Part shown: piece by piece, positions 18,427 through 26,812 of the stretch
Layout: each line of letters opens with the position of its first letter
Numbering within the stretch: the first letter of the stretch is position 1
DNA from: Gordonia rhizosphera NBRC 16068
Lineage (GTDB): Bacteria; Actinomycetota; Actinomycetes; Mycobacteriales; Mycobacteriaceae
Length of the DNA stretch: 64,000 bases
Assembly (NCBI RefSeq): GCF_000298195.1
Contig: NZ_BAHC01000046.1
Coordinates: 1-64,000, forward strand
Reading direction: 5' to 3'
Program-made: the position numbers and the translations under genes
Notes under the pieces: model-generated
What the model saw: the letters and a program-made list of their open reading frames with translations, nothing else
Databases searched by the model: none
Told to the model about the DNA's origin: nothing

Positions 18427-19754
18427 GCGAGCACAACACCACCGATCGCGGCCGCGCCACGCCGCCCGATCCGTTCGTCGTCCTGCGGGCCGCCGACACC
18501 CCGGGGTGGTCCGACCCCGTGGCCCCCGACGACGAGTTCGCCCGCGCCCTGCGGGACCGGCTCGAGCGCGGTGCCACCCTGCCTCGAGGAGTTGTCATGA
18601 GCACCACCACCATCGACACGCCCAGCGCCCCCGCCGCCCCGACGGTCGAACGACCGGGCGCCCTCCCCTATCTCACCATCGCCGACGCCCGCGCAGCCAT
18701 CGACTGGTACGCCGCGCATCTCAGCGCACGCCTGCGCGGCGAACCGATCGTGATGGATGACGGGCGCATCGGCCATGCCGAACTCGAGATCGGGGGTGGT
18801 GCCATATATCTCGCCGACGAGTTCGCCGACATGGGGCTTTCGGCTCCGGCTCCCGGTGCGGTGTCGGTGAGTCTGATGCTGCCCGTCGACGACACCGACG
18901 CGGCGCTGGCGACGGCCCGGCGCGGCGGCGCGATCGTGCAGCGCGAACCCTATGAGGCCCACGGCACCCGGGGAGCCACCATCGTCGACCCATTCGGCCA
19001 TCGCTGGATGCTGACCGGGCCGTCGAAGGCCCATGCTGCTGCCCCGGAACACACCCGGCCGGGCGACATCGTCTACGTTTCGTTGCAGACTCCCGACGTC
19101 GCTCGCGCGGCCCGCTTCTACCGGGCGGTACTCGGCTGGGAGTACGACCCGGCGACGCGGCAGGTCACCAACCTCGGACACCGCCTGGGCATCTCCGACG
19201 CAGGCGGCTTCGGCGCGCCGGGTACGCTCTACTGCGTCTTCGCGGTCGACGATTTCGACGCGGCACGGGCGGCGATCCTCGCCGCAGGAGGGCAGGCCGG
19301 CGAGGTCACCGAGGCCGGTGACGGCGTCCCGGTCCTCGACGCGGTCGACGATCAGGGCGTCGCCTTCTCCGTCCACGTCCCCGCACCCGGTGAAGCACGC
19401 CCCGACCAGCACCCGCGGGGTGTCGGCGAGATGTCGTACCTGACCGTGCACACTCCCTCGAGTGCCCGGTTCCGCGATTTCTACGGCGCCGCGCTCGGCT
19501 GGACGTTTCACGGCGGGCGCATCGACGACGGATGGGAGGTCGACGAGGTTCACCCGCAGGTCGGAATCGCCGGCGGTGCCGACCGGTCGGTGACCATCCC
19601 GATGTGGAATGTCGCCGACATGGATGCGGCGGTCGACCGTGTGCGCGCCGCGGGAGGTCGGGTGATCGATGAGCCGTCGCGCGCGCCGTATGGGATCACC
19701 GCGCGGTGCGCCGACGACCAGGGCGCCGAGTTCTATCTGGGGCAGCTGTTCTAG
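18423..19754 (+). CDS. ECF-coupled triple-VOC protein with anti-sigma-like N-terminus
   Basis: 443 residues. Residues 1-60 (DPFVVLRAADTPGWSDPVAPDDEFARALRDRLERGATLPRGVV) resemble the short leading segment of proteins encoded directly after actinobacterial ECF factors. Three VOC modules follow: about 75-200 (PhnB-like, YLTIADARAAIDWY ... DPFGHRWMLTGP), 210-325 (VSLQTPDVARAARFYRAVLGWEY) and 335-443 (LTVHTPSSARFRDFYGAALGWTF). The architecture suggests a ligand-binding sensor that acts on the sigma factor, but this is inference. The stop codon (TAG) is shared with the convergent HxlR gene on a CTAG palindrome. Confidence 0.83.
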   Translation: MSEHNTTDRGRATPPDPFVVLRAADTPGWSDPVAPDDEFARALRDRLERGATLPRGVVMSTTTIDTPSAPAAPTVERPGALPYLTIADARAAIDWYAAHLSARLRGEPIVMDDGRIGHAELEIGGGAIYLADEFADMGLSAPAPGAVSVSLMLPVDDTDAALATARRGGAIVQREPYEAHGTRGATIVDPFGHRWMLTGPSKAHAAAPEHTRPGDIVYVSLQTPDVARAARFYRAVLGWEYDPATRQVTNLGHRLGISDAGGFGAPGTLYCVFAVDDFDAARAAILAAGGQAGEVTEAGDGVPVLDAVDDQGVAFSVHVPAPGEARPDQHPRGVGEMSYLTVHTPSSARFRDFYGAALGWTFHGGRIDDGWEVDEVHPQVGIAGGADRSVTIPMWNVADMDAAVDRVRAAGGRVIDEPSRAPYGITARCADDQGAEFYLGQLF

Positions 19755-20197
19755 AGCTTTCGCGTGTCCCCGGTGCGCGTGTCCCCTTCGTGTGTGTCGT
19801 CGTAAGTGCCCCGAGACGCCTTGACCTCGGGAACATGGCCTTCGACGAACTCGATCAACCCGGCCAGCCGGGTGGCGACCTCGGCACCCAAATCGGTGAG
19901 TGAGTACTCCACACGAGGCGGGATCGCCTGGAGCACGGTGCGATTGACGAATCCGTCGCGCTCCAGAGCCTGCAGCGTCACCGACAGCATCCGCTCGCTC
20001 ACCCCGTCCACCCGACGACGCAGCGCATTGAACCGCATGTCGCCCTCGCTCAGCGCGACCAGGGCGAGCAGCCCCCACCGACTGGTGACGTTCTGCAGGA
20101 TGTCGCGCGACTGACATCCGCGCGCGAAGACGTCGGCTTCCAGCGACGGATCCTGTTCGTCGCTTCGGGAGGTCGGCGTGGGCTGCGCGGTGGACAT
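19751..20197 (-). CDS. HxlR/DUF24-family redox regulator, QorR-like
   Basis: 148 residues: a winged HTH of the HxlR family (SRWGLLALVALSEGDMRFNALRRRVDGVSERMLSVTLQALERDGFVNRT, then PPRVEYSLTDLG). A single Cys at residue 28 (FARGCQSRDIL) sits just before the domain, the position of the redox-active Cys of QorR in Corynebacterium glutamicum and YtfH relatives. It is divergent from a NAD(P)H:quinone reductase gene, as qorR is from qor2, so redox control of that gene is likely. It shares its stop with the preceding triple-VOC gene. Confidence 0.85.
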   Translation of the reverse strand: MSTAQPTPTSRSDEQDPSLEADVFARGCQSRDILQNVTSRWGLLALVALSEGDMRFNALRRRVDGVSERMLSVTLQALERDGFVNRTVLQAIPPRVEYSLTDLGAEVATRLAGLIEFVEGHVPEVKASRGTYDDTHEGDTRTGDTRKL

Positions 20198-20275
20198 GCC
20201 GACATTCTACGCAACCCATTCGTCATGTGGTTACTGTCACCATTGCACCATACGAATAGTAAGTGCATGATGTGT

Positions 20276-20298
20276 TGGAAGCACTCGATGGAAGCACT
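20276..20298. promoter_or_regulatory. Direct repeat in the HxlR/quinone-reductase intergenic region
   Basis: TGGAAGCACT occurs at 20276-20285 and 20289-20298, a 13-bp period, 29-51 bp before the reductase start. The whole intergenic region is AT-richer than its surroundings. A regulator site is plausible but unproven. Confidence 0.4.
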
Positions 20299-20326
20299 TG
20301 AGTGCCACAGGGACGAGGAGATACCC

Positions 20327-21190
20327 ATGACCACTTACGCAGTAACCGGAGCAACCGGCGGATTCGGCAGCGCCGCCGTCACCGCCCTCATCTCCCGCGG
20401 CGTAACGCCGGCCGACATCGTCGCCGTCGTCCGCAACGCGGAGAAGGCCGCGGCACTTCGCGCGGCGGGTGTGCAGGTGCGCGTCGCGGATTACCGCCAC
20501 GCGTCGGCGTTCGAGCAGGCCCTCGCCGGGGTCGACAGGCTGCTGCTGGTCTCGGGTAACGAGTTCGGGCAGCGCCTGTCCCAGCACACCAATGTCGTCG
20601 AGGCCGCGCAGAAGGCGGGGGTCGGCCTGATCGCCTACACCAGCATTCTGCGCGCGGACAATTCGCCACTCGCGCTGGCCACCGAGCACATCGCGACCGA
20701 GAAGGTGCTGGCCGATAGCGGAATCCCGGTCATTCTGTTGCGCAATGGCTGGTACTCGGAGAATTACCTGCGGTCGGCCCCGGCGGCGATCGAGGGCGGC
20801 GTGCTTTACGGCAGCGCCCGCGACGGAGCGGTGGCGCCCGCGGCCCGTGCCGACTACGCCGACGCCGCCGCTGCCGCCCTGATCTCCGGACGAGGCGGTG
20901 AGGTATTCGAACTGGTTGGATCGCAACATCTTTCCTACGCCGACATCGCCGCCGCCTTCGCCGAGGTCAGTGGCAAGGCGGTGCGCTACCAGGATCTTCC
21001 CGAGTCGGACTACGCAGCCGCACTCACCCGGGCCGGCATCCCGGCGGCCTTTGCCGGAGTCCTCGCGGACTCCGATGCGGGAGTCGCGGCCGGCGCTCTG
21101 GACTCCGATTCGTCCGACCTCGTCGATCTGCTCGGACGCCCGGCGACCACGTTCGCCGAGGTGATCGGCGCGGGCCTCGCCGGCGCCTGA
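20327..21190 (+). CDS. NAD(P)H:quinone oxidoreductase, QorB/YtfG-type atypical SDR
   Basis: 287 residues. The Rossmann motif AVTGATGGFGSAAVTALISRG opens the protein, followed by LLLVSGNEFGQRLSQHTNVVEAAQKAGVGLIAYTSILRADNSPLALATEHIATEKVLADSGIPVILLRNGWYSENY, the NmrA-like/QorB signature. Such enzymes reduce quinones with NAD(P)H to limit redox cycling. The ATG has GACGAGGAG 6 nt upstream, which rules out the longer frame. It is divergent from the QorR-like gene. Confidence 0.88.
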   Translation: MTTYAVTGATGGFGSAAVTALISRGVTPADIVAVVRNAEKAAALRAAGVQVRVADYRHASAFEQALAGVDRLLLVSGNEFGQRLSQHTNVVEAAQKAGVGLIAYTSILRADNSPLALATEHIATEKVLADSGIPVILLRNGWYSENYLRSAPAAIEGGVLYGSARDGAVAPAARADYADAAAAALISGRGGEVFELVGSQHLSYADIAAAFAEVSGKAVRYQDLPESDYAAALTRAGIPAAFAGVLADSDAGVAAGALDSDSSDLVDLLGRPATTFAEVIGAGLAGA

Positions 21191-21205
21191 CACCCTGTTC
21201 GGTTG

Positions 21206-21685
21206 TCAGGACCGGGTCTGCAGCAATCCCACGATCGGCACGACAAACCCGGTCGACGCCGCAACCGCCCGAATGATGTTCCAGCGCACCCACGGTCGGA
21301 CGAACTCCGCCCAGGCCGTGGGTGCGTCGGCGTCCGATACCGCGCCCGCCGCGTTGAGCCGGTTGTTGAGCGGGACGTTGATCACCACGGTGATGAGCAC
21401 GGCGGACACCACGAGCACGGCCGCCGCGACGAGCCACCACCGCAGCGGATCGTCCCACCAGATCACTGCGGCCACGACCCCGAACACCACCGAGCCGAAG
21501 AAGATGAACGCGAAGAGCGGATTGAGGATTGCGACGTTGATCCGCTGCATCGCACTCACCGCGGTTGCTGCACCCGCCCGTTGCAGGCCGGGTATCACCG
21601 AGTACGCGAAGGCCGCCAGCAGCCCCGCGGTCAGACCGGAGGTCGTGACCGCGAGGACCAGAATCGTGTCTCGAAGGATATTCAC
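21206..21685 (-). CDS. DUF1772 (anthrone oxygenase-like) membrane protein
   Basis: 159 residues with four hydrophobic helices: DTILVLAVTTSGLTAGLLAAFAYSVIPGLQ, ILNPLFAFIFFGSVVFGVVAAVIWW, WLVAAAVLVVSAVLITVVINVPLNNRLN and IIRAVAASTGFVVPIVGLLQ. The N-proximal helix and VPLNNRLN are the DUF1772 hallmarks. The GTG start overlaps the stop of the NmrA gene by 4 nt. In actinobacteria this family often accompanies NmrA reductases under AraC or TetR control; its function is unknown. Confidence 0.82.
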   Translation of the reverse strand: MNILRDTILVLAVTTSGLTAGLLAAFAYSVIPGLQRAGAATAVSAMQRINVAILNPLFAFIFFGSVVFGVVAAVIWWDDPLRWWLVAAAVLVVSAVLITVVINVPLNNRLNAAGAVSDADAPTAWAEFVRPWVRWNIIRAVAASTGFVVPIVGLLQTRS

Positions 21686-22557
21686 AGCGAGACCGCTTCT
21701 TGAGCGATGGATTCCGCGAACTCGGTGAAGTCAGTCGGTTGACGGCGCAGCACCCGGGCGATGTCGTCGGACACCCGTGAATTACGGCCGTCGAACAGGA
21801 TCTCGAAGAGCGCGAGCAGCAGATCGGTCTCCTGCTCGGGAACACCGAACTGTGCCAGCAGGTTCCGATAGGCATCCGAATCGACGCGGGTGAAGGTGAC
21901 CTGCCCACCGCGGGTCCGTCCGATCTCCTCGGCGACATCGGCGAAGGTGAGCAGCCGCGGACCCGTCAACTCGTAGGTCTGCTGCGCGTGCCGGCTCGTC
22001 CCGTCGGCCGTCTGGTCGAGCAACGCCGCCACCGCGACCTCGGCGATGTCGTCGGCGTCCACGAACGGTTCTCCGACCGGGGGAACAGGCAGGGTGAGTG
22101 AGCCGGCGGCGATCTCGGGCGCGAATCCGCCTTCGGAGAAGTTCTGGTTGAACCAGGCGCACGACAGCACCGTCGAGTCGATGTCACTGGCGTGGACGAG
22201 GTCGGCGGCCGCCTCCGCCTCGGGCTCGCCTCGCCCGGCCAGCAGGACGAGACGGGCGACCCCGGCGCGTTCCGCCAGGCGTACGAACTCGGCGATATCG
22301 TCGGTGGCGCCAGGAACGATGAGGTCGGGCTGGTAGGAGATGTACACCGGCCCGGCACCGTCGAGCGCGGGCGCCCAGGTCGATCGGTCGGTCCAGTCGA
22401 AGGTCGTCGTACTCGATCGGCTCGCCCGCCGGACGGGATGCCCACGGCCGGCGAGGAGGTCGGCCACCCGTCGTCCGGTCTTGCCGGTGGCCCCGACGAC
22501 GAGGACGGGTGGGGTGGGCGTGTGTTCGGTGTGCGTGCGTGCTGTGTTCTCGGTCAT
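21682..22557 (-). CDS. NmrA-like NAD(P)-binding reductase
   Basis: 291 residues: a Rossmann start PVLVVGATGKTGRRVADLLAGRG, then VYISYQPDLIVPGATDDIAEFVRLAERAGVARLVLLAGRGEPEAE and VLSCAWFNQNFSEGGF, the NmrA/ergot-alkaloid-type atypical SDR pattern. It is probably an NAD(P)H-dependent reductase or redox sensor with unknown substrate. It is first of a two-gene operon with the DUF1772 protein and divergent from an AraC regulator that likely controls it. Confidence 0.85.
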   Translation of the reverse strand: MTENTARTHTEHTPTPPVLVVGATGKTGRRVADLLAGRGHPVRRASRSSTTTFDWTDRSTWAPALDGAGPVYISYQPDLIVPGATDDIAEFVRLAERAGVARLVLLAGRGEPEAEAAADLVHASDIDSTVLSCAWFNQNFSEGGFAPEIAAGSLTLPVPPVGEPFVDADDIAEVAVAALLDQTADGTSRHAQQTYELTGPRLLTFADVAEEIGRTRGGQVTFTRVDSDAYRNLLAQFGVPEQETDLLLALFEILFDGRNSRVSDDIARVLRRQPTDFTEFAESIAQEAVSL

Positions 22558-22581
22558 GACTTGAGTTCACACCACACGATC

Positions 22582-22627
22582 GAGACGATCCATGGGTGAA
22601 TGACTCAGATTCATACGCGATCGTCTC
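22582..22627. promoter_or_regulatory. Inverted repeat in the AraC/NmrA intergenic region
   Basis: GAGACGATC (22582-22590) and its exact complement GATCGTCTC (22619-22627) are separated by 28 nt, i.e. 37 bp centre to centre. The wide spacing would suit an AraC-family dimer with one site per subunit. Confidence 0.45.
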
Positions 22628-22648
22628 AGCCCGTCTAGACTGGCCGGC

Positions 22649-23590
22649 ATGGATGCTCTCGGCAGCCTGCTCAACGGACCCCGTGCCCAGACACCGATGA
22701 TGCTGCGGATGGTGATGACCTCGCCGTGGTCGGTGCGGATCGAGGACACCGCGCCGCTCACCGTCGTCGCCGTCACGCGGGGCACCTCCACGCTGCGCTA
22801 CGACGACGGCACCCGACACCGCGTCGACCCCGGTGACGTGGCCTTGATCCGGGGCACCCACCCGTACACGATCGCCGACGATCCCGACCACGAGTGGGTG
22901 GCTCGCATAGACGCACACGGCGACTGTTACGACCCCACCGGAACGCACAGTGTCGCCGAGGACATGTGCTTCGGCGTCCGGTCGTGGGGCAACTGCGCGG
23001 AGGAACGAGATGCCGACGCCATCATGCTCATCGGCACGTATTCGAGCGGCGAGGTGAGCCAGCGTCTGCTCGACGCGCTCGACCGCTTCACGGTGGTGCC
23101 GATGCACGATCACCCGCTGGTGTCGCTGATGGACACCGAGATCGTGCGGGACTCGCCCGCCCAGGAGGCCGTACTGAATCGACTCCTGGATCTGCTGCTG
23201 ATCACCGGACTGCGCCAGTCGATGGAGTCCGGGCAGGTGCGAGCCGCACAGTGGTACCGCGCCCACTCCGACCCCGTTGTCGGACAGGCACTCCGACTCC
23301 TGCACAACGGCATCGACCGGCCGTGGACGGTTGGTTCGCTCGCGGCCGCGGCAGGCGTGTCACGGGCGGTGATGGCCCGCCGGTTCACCGATCTCGTCGG
23401 CGAACCGCCGATGACCTACCTCGCCAACTGGCGACTCTCGGTGGCCGCCGACCTCCTCACCGACCGCGGCCAGTCGTTGGCCGTCATCGCCCATCGCGTC
23501 GGCTACAGCAGCCCGTTCGCGTTCAGCGCGGCGTTCAAACGCCATCGCGGGATCAGCCCGGCCGCCTTCCGGGCTCAGACCACCGCCTAA
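22649..23590 (+). CDS. AraC-family transcriptional regulator
   Basis: 313 residues. An N-terminal cupin-type AraC_binding_2 domain (VVAVTRGTSTLRYDDGTRHRVDPGDVALIRGTHPYTI) is followed by two HTHs at about 217-313: WTVGSLAAAAGVSRAVMARRFTDLVGEPPMTYLANWRLSVAADLLTD and SLAVIAHRVGYSSPFAFSAAFKRHRGISPAAFR. The spacing matches cupin/AraC regulators that activate divergent redox operons, here NmrA-DUF1772. Its last ~50 bp and following ~35 bp recur at 24111-24195. Confidence 0.9.
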   Translation: MDALGSLLNGPRAQTPMMLRMVMTSPWSVRIEDTAPLTVVAVTRGTSTLRYDDGTRHRVDPGDVALIRGTHPYTIADDPDHEWVARIDAHGDCYDPTGTHSVAEDMCFGVRSWGNCAEERDADAIMLIGTYSSGEVSQRLLDALDRFTVVPMHDHPLVSLMDTEIVRDSPAQEAVLNRLLDLLLITGLRQSMESGQVRAAQWYRAHSDPVVGQALRLLHNGIDRPWTVGSLAAAAGVSRAVMARRFTDLVGEPPMTYLANWRLSVAADLLTDRGQSLAVIAHRVGYSSPFAFSAAFKRHRGISPAAFRAQTTA

Positions 23591-23622
23591 GGCGTGGCGG
23601 GCGACCGCATGATTCTGTGAAG
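23538..23622 (+). repeat. 85-bp imperfect direct repeat, copy 1 (araC 3' end)
   Basis: This segment and 24111-24195 match over 85 nt with 8 mismatches. Copy 1 holds the last 17 codons plus stop of araC and 34 bp beyond. Three of the mismatches are synonymous in the araC frame, so both copies evolved as coding sequence. Confidence 0.85.
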
Positions 23623-23657
23623 AACCTCCTGCATCAGGTCCACAACACGTGCCGCTC

Positions 23658-23677
23658 GTAATGCATTGCATTACACT
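23658..23677 (+). promoter_or_regulatory. Perfect palindrome and -10 box of the RHH islet
   Basis: GTAATGCATTGCATTAC (23658-23674) is a perfect 17-bp palindrome around one central T, in a local AT-rich patch. TACACT (23672-23677) overlaps its right end as a -10 element and would start a transcript at about 23684. This is the usual layout of an autoregulated toxin-antitoxin operator. Confidence 0.65.
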
Positions 23678-23683
23678 TTGCGT

Positions 23684-23776
23684 GTGTTCGAGCGCGTCGA
23701 CTGGTCTCATGAAGCCGCACACATGGGAAGCGCACATGGCATCACGGGCCGTCGACGAACGGGAAGGAGACGGTGA
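23684..23776 (+). pseudogene. Short leaderless ORF, probable remnant of a toxin gene
   Basis: GTG opens a 30-codon frame (MFERVDWSHEAAHMGSAHGIT, then Arg-rich) whose TGA overlaps the ATG of the RHH gene (TGATG). The GTG lies 6 nt after a -10-like TACACT, so translation would be leaderless. The FERVDWSHEAA...HGIT start recalls the N-terminus of small BrnT-like toxins that precede RHH antitoxins, but the rest is missing. A decayed toxin is inference; a regulatory leader peptide is the alternative. Confidence 0.45.
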
Positions 23777-24096
23777 TGAGCAAGAGGATCGAGGACCTGA
23801 TCGCCGCTGAAGCAATGGCAGCCGAGGAAGGCGAGGCCGCGAGTGATCTTGGTGCCCCACTGCCTTCCCGCGTGAAGGTCACGCGCGGTCACCCGCGCTC
23901 GAGGAATCTTCAAGTCCGCTTTCGCGACGACGAGTTCGATGAGCTGACTGCCTACGCCGAGCAACGCGGTCTCCCGGTCTCGACGGTGGTCCGGTCACTG
24001 GTGCTCCAGGCGATCGCTCCTGCCGACGATCTGAAGTCCGCGCTGGACAAGTTGGAGACCGATCTCGCCGCTATTCGCCGCAAGGCGCTGAGCTGA
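23776..24096 (+). CDS. Ribbon-helix-helix (CopG/Arc-type) antitoxin-like protein
   Basis: 106 residues. Residues 1-25 are acidic (SKRIEDLIAAEAMAAEEGE); the RHH core is about 44-75: NLQVRFRDDEFDELTAYAEQRGLPVSTVVRSLVLQAI, a beta strand (LQVRF) followed by two helices. The C-terminal helix DDLKSALDKLETDLAAIRRKALS may mediate oligomerisation. The ATG at 23776 has GGAAGGAGA 5 nt upstream. No intact toxin gene lies on either side, so this is an orphan antitoxin or a stand-alone autoregulator; the palindrome upstream of the short leading ORF fits either. Confidence 0.75.
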   Translation: MSKRIEDLIAAEAMAAEEGEAASDLGAPLPSRVKVTRGHPRSRNLQVRFRDDEFDELTAYAEQRGLPVSTVVRSLVLQAIAPADDLKSALDKLETDLAAIRRKALS

Positions 24097-24110
24097 CCGG
24101 AGGTCCGGCC

Positions 24111-24193
24111 AACGCCATCGCGGGATCAGCCCGGCCGCGTTCCGAGCCCAGACCACCGCCGACGGCGCGGCGGGCGACCGCATGATTCACTGA
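24111..24193 (+). pseudogene. Orphan araC 3'-end fragment (repeat copy 2)
   Basis: The fragment encodes RHRGISPAAFRAQTTADGAAGDRMIH and a stop, i.e. the final helix of an AraC protein with no start or upstream domain. It matches 23538-23622 (repeat copy 2 extends to 24195) and begins 14 bp after the RHH gene. It probably marks the right edge of a recombination or insertion event. Confidence 0.75.
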
Positions 24194-24198
24194 AGGCC

Positions 24199-25512
24199 AT
24201 GTCCGCCCGCTCAACGATCGCCGGCGCCTTTCGGCGTGTGCCCTTCGGCATCGGCACGGTCGTGATGATCCTGATCGCCGCGATGGTCGCGACCGTCGGT
24301 GTGGTCCTGGCGATCGGCACCCCGGGCGAGGAACAGAACGACTACAGCGCCGGACGGCTGCGTGGTTACGGCGACGAACCCGCCGTCGCGTGGACGCAGT
24401 CCAGCGACACTCTGCCCGGGTACCGCGCCGACGGCGGCGTCGAGGTTGCCGACACCTGGCGCGACCGGTGGCTGCTCGCCTACCCCTCCGGTCTGGGCCG
24501 CGCATTCCTCCTCGTGACCAAGGCAACCGGCGAACCCGTCTGGGACCAACCCGTCATCGTCGGACTGGGCGACTGCGCCCTGAACGACATCGGAGAGGTC
24601 GGCTGCGCGGTCAAGCTGGGTGGCGTGCCCGACGGCTTCTATCTCGTCGACGACTCCGGAACCCCCTCCTCACCAACAGATCTGCACGACACCAAACAGG
24701 TCATCGGAGTCGGCGAAAACTACCTGCGCATCGATCAGGCCGGCTACGGCGTCACCATGCGTGAACCGTCGGGTCGCGACCTCTGGTCGCGCACCTTCGC
24801 CACGTCGGCAAAGGCCGTCACGTTCCCCGATGGTGTGGTGGTGATCGAAACCTCGGACGGTGGGCGGTTCGTGATCGACCCGGCCACCGGCGCCGACCGG
24901 CTCGCCTGCCAACAATGCGCACTAACCGGATTCGACACCGGTATCACTGTGCAGCACAACGATTTCGGCCACGAGAGGGTGGCCACCTTCGCGGTGACCG
25001 ATGGCATCTTGCGTACCCCGCCGGTCGCGGTCTCCGACAGTCTGCGGGTCGTCGAGGGGCCATCGACGCTACCCGTGCTGACCGGAACCGGGCCCGGCCA
25101 GGTGCAGGCCACCCAGGGACACTACGAGATCCGCGACCCGGCCCGGCCTGAGGCGCTGTGGCAGATCACCGACCCGGAACTGTCGAAGGCGAACACCAAA
25201 CCGTGCGGCACCGCGGTGGCTTTCGCGCTGAAGGACCGGTCGAGGGCCATCTTCGACCTCGCCGGCGGCGAACGCCTCGGAGGGATGGCGCCGCCGGCCC
25301 TCGACGACCCCGACGCCAATATCGATCACCTGTCGTGCGTCGGGTCGTCGGGCACCACCCTGGTGTTCGCCGACCCCAACCAGATCACCGCCTTCGACAG
25401 CACCGACGGGACCATCGCGTGGACGCGCTCGGTGATCGGGACCGCCGAATCCGTCGACGGCTACATCGTCCTGCACGAGGGCACGTCGATCACGGTGCTG
25501 CGGCCGAACTGA
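24199..25512 (+). CDS. Membrane-anchored PQQ-like beta-propeller protein
   Basis: 437 residues: a basic N-terminus, one transmembrane helix (IGTVVMILIAAMVATVGVVLAIG, about 17-39), then an extracytoplasmic propeller with repeated strand motifs such as RWLLAYPSGLGRAFLLVTKATGEPVWDQPV, GVVVIETSDGGRFVIDPATGADRLAC, and a final FADPNQITAFDSTDGTIAWTRSVI, typical of BamB/PQQ-like blades. There is no lipobox and no catalytic signature. It is likely a scaffold or binding protein at the outer face of the membrane. Confidence 0.75.
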   Translation: MSARSTIAGAFRRVPFGIGTVVMILIAAMVATVGVVLAIGTPGEEQNDYSAGRLRGYGDEPAVAWTQSSDTLPGYRADGGVEVADTWRDRWLLAYPSGLGRAFLLVTKATGEPVWDQPVIVGLGDCALNDIGEVGCAVKLGGVPDGFYLVDDSGTPSSPTDLHDTKQVIGVGENYLRIDQAGYGVTMREPSGRDLWSRTFATSAKAVTFPDGVVVIETSDGGRFVIDPATGADRLACQQCALTGFDTGITVQHNDFGHERVATFAVTDGILRTPPVAVSDSLRVVEGPSTLPVLTGTGPGQVQATQGHYEIRDPARPEALWQITDPELSKANTKPCGTAVAFALKDRSRAIFDLAGGERLGGMAPPALDDPDANIDHLSCVGSSGTTLVFADPNQITAFDSTDGTIAWTRSVIGTAESVDGYIVLHEGTSITVLRPN

Positions 25513-25537
25513 TCGGACCCGGTCGGCCCTCCGCGGG

Positions 25538-26812
25538 TCAGTTTCCGCTCAGAAACGCCTGCAGTGCAGCCGAATACATCGCCACATCGGCCGCACCCAT
25601 CAACTCCCGGGCGCTGTGCATCGCCAACTGGGGTGCCCCGACGTCGATGGTGACCAGTCCGGTGCGGGCCGCGGTGATCGGGCCGATCGTCGACCCGCAC
25701 GGCAGGTCGGCGCGGTGGGTGTACCGCTGCATCGGGACGCCCGCGGTGTCGCAGGCGAGCGCGAAGATCGCCTCGCCCACGGCATCCGATGCGTACCGCA
25801 GATTCTGGTTCACCTTGAGCACCGGCCCGCCGTTGATGGCGATGCGGTGGGACGGTTCGTGACGTTCGGGATAGTTGGGATGGGTTGCGTGCGCCATGTC
25901 CCCGGACACACACACGCTCGCCGCCATCGCCTGCAGGTAGTCCGCGCGAGAACCGCCACGCGCCAGCACGATCCGTTCGACGATGGTGGCGAGGAAGTCC
26001 GACGCGGCGCCACGCTCGGAGCCGCTGCCGACCTCCTCGTGGTCGAACAGCGCCAGCACCCGCGTGTGCAGCGACGGCGCGCCGTCGAGCAGAGCGCGCA
26101 GTCCCGCGTAGCAGGTGCCCTGGTTGTCGAGGCGTGGCGCGCTGAGCAAGTCGCCGCCGGCACCGATGAGACGACACGGCGTGACATCGTGGGTCATCAG
26201 TTCCCAACCCAACAGCGACGCGGGATCGATCCCGGCATAGGAGGCCACCCAATCGAGCACATCGGTGCCGTCGGGGTCCAGCGACCAGATCCCGTCGAGG
26301 TGGCGTTGCGGATCCGGGGAGACGCCCTTGCGATCGTCGGACAGGTGGATCGCCAACTGCGGCACCCGGATCACCGGCTCGGTGACGTGCACGAGCACAT
26401 GGGAGACCGCCGATCCGGAGCGGTAGGCCAGCCGCCCCGACAGGCCGAGGTCGCGGTCGAGCCAGGAGTTCAGCCACGCTCCACCGTAGGGTTCGAGCGC
26501 GACCATGCCGACCCCGGCCGAGGTCCGGTCCGGGCGCTGCTTGAGGCGCAGGTTCGGGCTGTCGGTGTGGCCGCCGACGATCCGGAAGGCGTTGCCGTCA
26601 CCGGCATCCCAGGCGATGATCGAGCCGCCGCGGATCACGTAGTTGCGACCCGTCGCGCGTGGCCATTCCTGGTCTTCGCGCAGTCGGGTGTAGCCGGCCG
26701 CCTCCAGTTCCCCTGCGACGGTGGCACACACATGGAACGGCGACGGCGATGCGTCGATGAGGCCGCCGAGCCCGGCCGCCGTGGCGCTGGTCGTCATCGA
26801 ACCGCGTTTCAC
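25538..26812 (-). CDS. M18-family aminopeptidase
   Basis: 424 residues, a dinuclear zinc metallopeptidase. Ligand motifs are in order: [12 protein letters not shown] (His), [15 protein letters not shown] (Asp), [10 protein letters not shown] (Glu-Glu with catalytic Glu), [13 protein letters not shown], and [11 protein letters not shown] (last His). It releases N-terminal, often acidic, residues from peptides in the cytosol; the M. tuberculosis counterpart is Rv0800. The GTG at 26812 is chosen because GAGGAGG lies 6 nt upstream and the GTG overlaps the stop of the preceding membrane-protein gene (GTGA). Confidence 0.9.
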   Translation of the reverse strand: MKRGSMTTSATAAGLGGLIDASPSPFHVCATVAGELEAAGYTRLREDQEWPRATGRNYVIRGGSIIAWDAGDGNAFRIVGGHTDSPNLRLKQRPDRTSAGVGMVALEPYGGAWLNSWLDRDLGLSGRLAYRSGSAVSHVLVHVTEPVIRVPQLAIHLSDDRKGVSPDPQRHLDGIWSLDPDGTDVLDWVASYAGIDPASLLGWELMTHDVTPCRLIGAGGDLLSAPRLDNQGTCYAGLRALLDGAPSLHTRVLALFDHEEVGSGSERGAASDFLATIVERIVLARGGSRADYLQAMAASVCVSGDMAHATHPNYPERHEPSHRIAINGGPVLKVNQNLRYASDAVGEAIFALACDTAGVPMQRYTHRADLPCGSTIGPITAARTGLVTIDVGAPQLAMHSARELMGAADVAMYSAALQAFLSGN

